Source: SVTX01 sp964629615 | GTDB taxonomy: Bacteria > Bacillota > Clostridia > Oscillospirales > CAG-272 | Direction: 5' to 3' | Assembly (NCBI GenBank): GCA_964629615.1 | Contig: CAZVUD010000050.1 | Coordinates: forward strand, 1-8,472 | Length of the DNA: 8,472 nucleotides | In this document: piece after piece, positions 6,117-8,472 of the stretch | Position numbering within the stretch: position 1 is the first letter of the stretch | Layout: each line of letters opens with the position of its first letter | The notes under the pieces: generated by a model | What the model was told of the DNA's origin: nothing | The model's database searches: none | The model's input: only the letters and a program-made list of their open reading frames with translations | Position numbers and translations under genes: made by a program

Positions 6117-6788
6117 ATGTTCAAAATACTTGTGCTTGAGGATGACAAAGAGCTTAACCGCTCGGTATGTGCTTATCTGAACAATGTTGGATATGATGCG
6201 TCGGGATGCCTGCGTGCTGACGATGCATACGATCTTATGTACAAAAACACGTTTGACCTTATAATATCCGATATAATGATGCCTGATATAGACGGATTTG
6301 AATTTGCAAATACCGTGCGGTCCTTAAATGAGGACATACCGATCATGTTTATGACCGCCAGAGATGATTTTGCTTCAAAGCAGAAGGGATTTCGGATAGG
6401 CGTTGACGATTATATGGTCAAGCCCATAGACCTCGATGAGATGGGACTTCGCATAGGCGCGCTCCTGCGCAGAGCGAGGATATCGGGCTCAAAGCGCATA
6501 GTGATCGGAGATTTCGTGATAGACGCCGATGAGAGAAGCGCAACGCTTGCAGGGGAGGAGATATCGCTTACAGCAAGAGAGTTTTCTATACTGTATAAGC
6601 TTTTGTCGTATCCCAAAAAGACATTTACACGTTCAAAGCTTATGGATGAATTCTGGGATGCCGATACAGATTCCTCACCGCGTACTGTTGATGTTTACAT
6701 GACAAAGCTCAGATCCAAAATAGCAAATTGCAAGGATTTTGAGATAGTTACCGTTCACGGGCTCGGGTATAAGGCGGTGATACTTTGA
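6117..6788 (+). CDS. OmpR/PhoB-family response regulator
   Basis: The 223-residue protein has an N-terminal receiver domain (about 1-118) with the acidic pocket E8-D9-D10, phospho-acceptor D52 in ISDIMMPDIDGFEF, switch T80 in FMTARDD and conserved K102 in VKPIDLDE. A C-terminal winged-helix DNA-binding domain follows (about 127-223), with LTAREFSILYKLLSYP, the recognition-helix region SSPRTVDVYMTKLRSKI, and VHGLGYKAV at the wing. It is full length with all phosphorylation residues present. GGAGG (6102-6106) precedes the ATG by 10 bases, a slightly long spacing. The cognate kinase gene overlaps its end. Its likely targets are the paired boxes at 2091-2108 and 6040-6057, which would make it activator of the transporter operon and of itself. 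This is inferred from position and repeat identity. Confidence 0.95.
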   Translation: MFKILVLEDDKELNRSVCAYLNNVGYDASGCLRADDAYDLMYKNTFDLIISDIMMPDIDGFEFANTVRSLNEDIPIMFMTARDDFASKQKGFRIGVDDYMVKPIDLDEMGLRIGALLRRARISGSKRIVIGDFVIDADERSATLAGEEISLTAREFSILYKLLSYPKKTFTRSKLMDEFWDADTDSSPRTVDVYMTKLRSKIANCKDFEIVTVHGLGYKAVIL

Positions 6789-7882
6789 TAAAGCGTGATA
6801 ACTTTAAGGTGGTACTTAGGCTGATAAGCCGATTTCTGCTTTTCTTTGTGATCGTGTCATTTGCCATATCCTGCTGTCTTATGCTGTTTTTGTCGGTGCT
6901 CTCACAAAATGCAGGCATCACATTTACAAGCGATAATATAGGAAATGCCGCCAAGATCACGATGCTTAATGTTATATTTATAAGCATCATGTTTACCGTG
7001 ATAGACACATTAAGGCTGAGGTATACCGTAAATGATCCCGCAGAGCGGATAGTTGAGGCGGTGGATCGCATAATGCAGGGGGATTTTGATGTGCGTATAC
7101 GCAGATCAGGCTCTTTTGCATCAGACGGCGTGTTTGCGGATATCATAGACAGCATAAACAAGATGGCAAACGAGCTTTCGGGAGTTGAGACCTTAAAAAA
7201 TGATTTTGTGGCAAATGTATCGCACGAGATGAAAACTCCGCTTGCGGTAATACAGAATTATGCGAGATTGCTTCAAAATAAGGATATATCGGAGCAGTCG
7301 CGCAAGGAATATACCGATGCTATCATAAAGGCTACCGTGCGACTGTCGGACATGGTGACCAATATACTTAAGCTCAACAGACTTGAAAATCAAAATATAA
7401 ATTCCAAGCCCGAAATATACGATCTCGGAGAGCAGCTGTGTGAATGCTTGCTCCAATATGAAAGTATATGGGATGTAAGAAGAATAGATATAGACAATGA
7501 TATAGAGGACGGCGTTACCGTATGTGCGGACAGAGAGCTGCTTTCACTTGTATGGAACAATCTGCTTTCGAATGCATTTAAATTTACATGCGACGGCGGA
7601 CGCGTCGGGGTAAGACTTAAGTGTGACGGCGAATATGCCACGGTCACGGTCAGCGATACTGGATGCGGAATGACCAAAGAGGTCGGAGAGCATATATTTG
7701 AAAAGTTTTATCAGGGCGACGGCTCGCGTGCCACTCAGGGAAACGGACTCGGGCTTGCGCTGGTAAAGCGTGTCGTTGATATGGTAGACGGTGAGATCGG
7801 CGTTGAGAGCGAGCTCTCAGTCGGATCTGAATTTACGGTAAGGATCAGGAGAGGTGACTATGGAGATCAAAAAGGTATTTAA
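6785..7882 (+). CDS. Membrane sensor histidine kinase (HAMP-HisKA-HATPase), TTG start
   Basis: The 365-residue kinase has two transmembrane helices (about 17-39 and 57-76) separated by only 15-20 residues, a HAMP-like linker (about 77-130), HisKA with the phospho-acceptor H147 in VSHEMKTPL, and a HATPase_c domain: N-box NNLLSNAFKFT (258-268), G1 SDTGCGM (290-296), F-box FEKFYQGD (305-312) and G2 GNGLGLAL (319-326). All catalytic motifs are present. The start is TTG 6785, overlapping the regulator's stop codon by four bases (TTGA), with a GGCGG-like site about seven bases upstream; a GTG at 6809 is a weaker alternative. The near absence of a sensor domain recalls intramembrane-sensing kinases that respond through a partner transporter or membrane stress. 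The product should phosphorylate the regulator encoded just upstream. Confidence 0.94.
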   Translation: MIKRDNFKVVLRLISRFLLFFVIVSFAISCCLMLFLSVLSQNAGITFTSDNIGNAAKITMLNVIFISIMFTVIDTLRLRYTVNDPAERIVEAVDRIMQGDFDVRIRRSGSFASDGVFADIIDSINKMANELSGVETLKNDFVANVSHEMKTPLAVIQNYARLLQNKDISEQSRKEYTDAIIKATVRLSDMVTNILKLNRLENQNINSKPEIYDLGEQLCECLLQYESIWDVRRIDIDNDIEDGVTVCADRELLSLVWNNLLSNAFKFTCDGGRVGVRLKCDGEYATVTVSDTGCGMTKEVGEHIFEKFYQGDGSRATQGNGLGLALVKRVVDMVDGEIGVESELSVGSEFTVRIRRGDYGDQKGI

Positions 7883-8472
7883 GGCGTTGCTGTATCCGCC
7901 GCTTGCGATAATGATATTGCTAATTCCAATATCTGCGGTGTTTTGCACGTATTCTCTTATAAAGCTTGACTCAAGCTCACCTGTGGCGATCATAAGCTAT
8001 TGCTTGTCCGCCTACACACTTACTGTGTGGTGCTTCAAGATACCGCGCGTAATAACATTTTGTAAAAATGTGAGAAATGAGAATAAATATGTAAGCCGAT
8101 GGTTCAATGACGAGAGAATAAGAGTCAATGTCGGACTTTGGTGTTCGCTTGTCTGGAATTCTGCCTATGCAGCTCTCCAGCTCCTGCTCGGAATACGCTA
8201 TTCGTCGCTTTGGTATTATTCGCTTGCGGTATATTATTTTTTGCTTGCTCTCATGCGGTCATTTCTTGTGCGACATTCCACAAGAAACAAGCCGGGTGAA
8301 AAGATGAGAGAGGAGCTTTTGCGTTACAGGATGTGCGGCGAGATGTTCCTTGTTATGAACATCGCTCTGTCGGTCATCGTATTTTACATGGTATTTCTCG
8401 GTCAGAGAGTCAAGCACCATGAGATCACTGCGATAATCATGGCAGCCTATACGTTTATAACCTTTACTGTGG
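7860..8472 (+). CDS. Multi-spanning membrane protein of unknown function (partial, 3' end outside window)
   Basis: The reading frame from ATG 7860 stays open for 204 codons to the window edge. It begins inside the kinase gene, overlapping it by 23 bp, with AGGAG (7847-7851) eight bases upstream, so it is very likely translationally coupled. At least six hydrophobic segments are visible (about 11-35, 41-59, 92-112, 116-136, 161-181 and 190 onward). A basic, charged cytoplasmic-looking loop (about 60-90) carries KNVRNENKYVSRWFNDERIR, and a second (about 137-160) carries RNKPGEKMREELLRYRMCG. The pattern of an RYR-C-G element followed by a helix and a final aromatic-rich helix is familiar from unnamed Clostridia membrane proteins, but I know of no assigned role. 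It may be a sensor partner, a transport accessory or an unrelated membrane enzyme. Confidence 0.85.
   Translation, partial: MEIKKVFKALLYPPLAIMILLIPISAVFCTYSLIKLDSSSPVAIISYCLSAYTLTVWCFKIPRVITFCKNVRNENKYVSRWFNDERIRVNVGLWCSLVWNSAYAALQLLLGIRYSSLWYYSLAVYYFLLALMRSFLVRHSTRNKPGEKMREELLRYRMCGEMFLVMNIALSVIVFYMVFLGQRVKHHEITAIIMAAYTFITFTV

Noticed and set aside
5666..6148. Minus-strand open frame across the end of permease B and the regulator promoter
   Set aside because: It covers conserved permease codons in reverse and the promoter and leader of the two-component operon; low-complexity Ser/Thr/Ile-rich product with no domain.
1..8472. CRISPR array, insertion sequence, rRNA or riboswitch
   Set aside because: No regularly spaced repeats, transposase motifs, terminal inverted repeats, rRNA-like sequence or recognisable aptamer core were seen on either strand. 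The repeats found are gene-duplication or promoter elements.

Overview
The window looks like a chromosomal piece of a Bacillota genome, most likely an anaerobic Clostridia (Eubacteriales-type, gut-like) organism. The reasons are strong GGAGG-type ribosome binding sites, sigma-A-type promoters with extended -10 elements, a TTG start, frequent ATA and AGA/AGG codons, tightly packed operons, and a BcrA-type ABC exporter with its own OmpR/HisKA two-component pair. The lineage call is inference; no species can be named from the sequence alone.

Layout. At the left edge a complete tRNA-Pro(GGG) lies on the minus strand with a perfect consensus promoter (TTGACA, 17 bp, TATAAT). Next comes a minus-strand remnant of an ABC-like AAA ATPase that keeps its C-terminal half and has lost its Walker A (266-664). 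A plus-strand rarA/mgsA gene follows (788-2011), closed by a strong intrinsic terminator (2042-2082).

The rest of the window is all plus-strand and looks like one functional module. Operon 1 (2175-6011) holds a small two-helix membrane protein and two successive ATPase-permease pairs of the BcrAB-like ABC-2 type. The pairs are paralogous: both ATPases are 300 residues with motifs at the same positions, and both permeases share the same six-helix plan and a conserved cytoplasmic motif, so the cassette arose by duplication. After a 105-bp gap with its own promoter, operon 2 (6117-8472 and beyond) encodes an OmpR-type response regulator, a histidine kinase with a very short outer loop, and a multi-spanning membrane protein that runs off the window.

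How they may work together. Both operons start from promoters with a good extended -10 (TGG-TATAAT and TGG-TACAAT) and no recognisable -35. Upstream of each lies an almost identical 18-bp element (AACAAAACrTwAACATTT, 16/18 identical), and its distance from the -10 differs by 22 bp, or two helical turns. The simplest reading is that the response regulator activates both its own operon and the transporter operon. By analogy with BcrAB/BcrRS and lantibiotic-immunity systems, this could be an inducible defence against, or export of, a membrane-active peptide. The substrate and the roles of the two uncharacterised membrane proteins cannot be read from the sequence.
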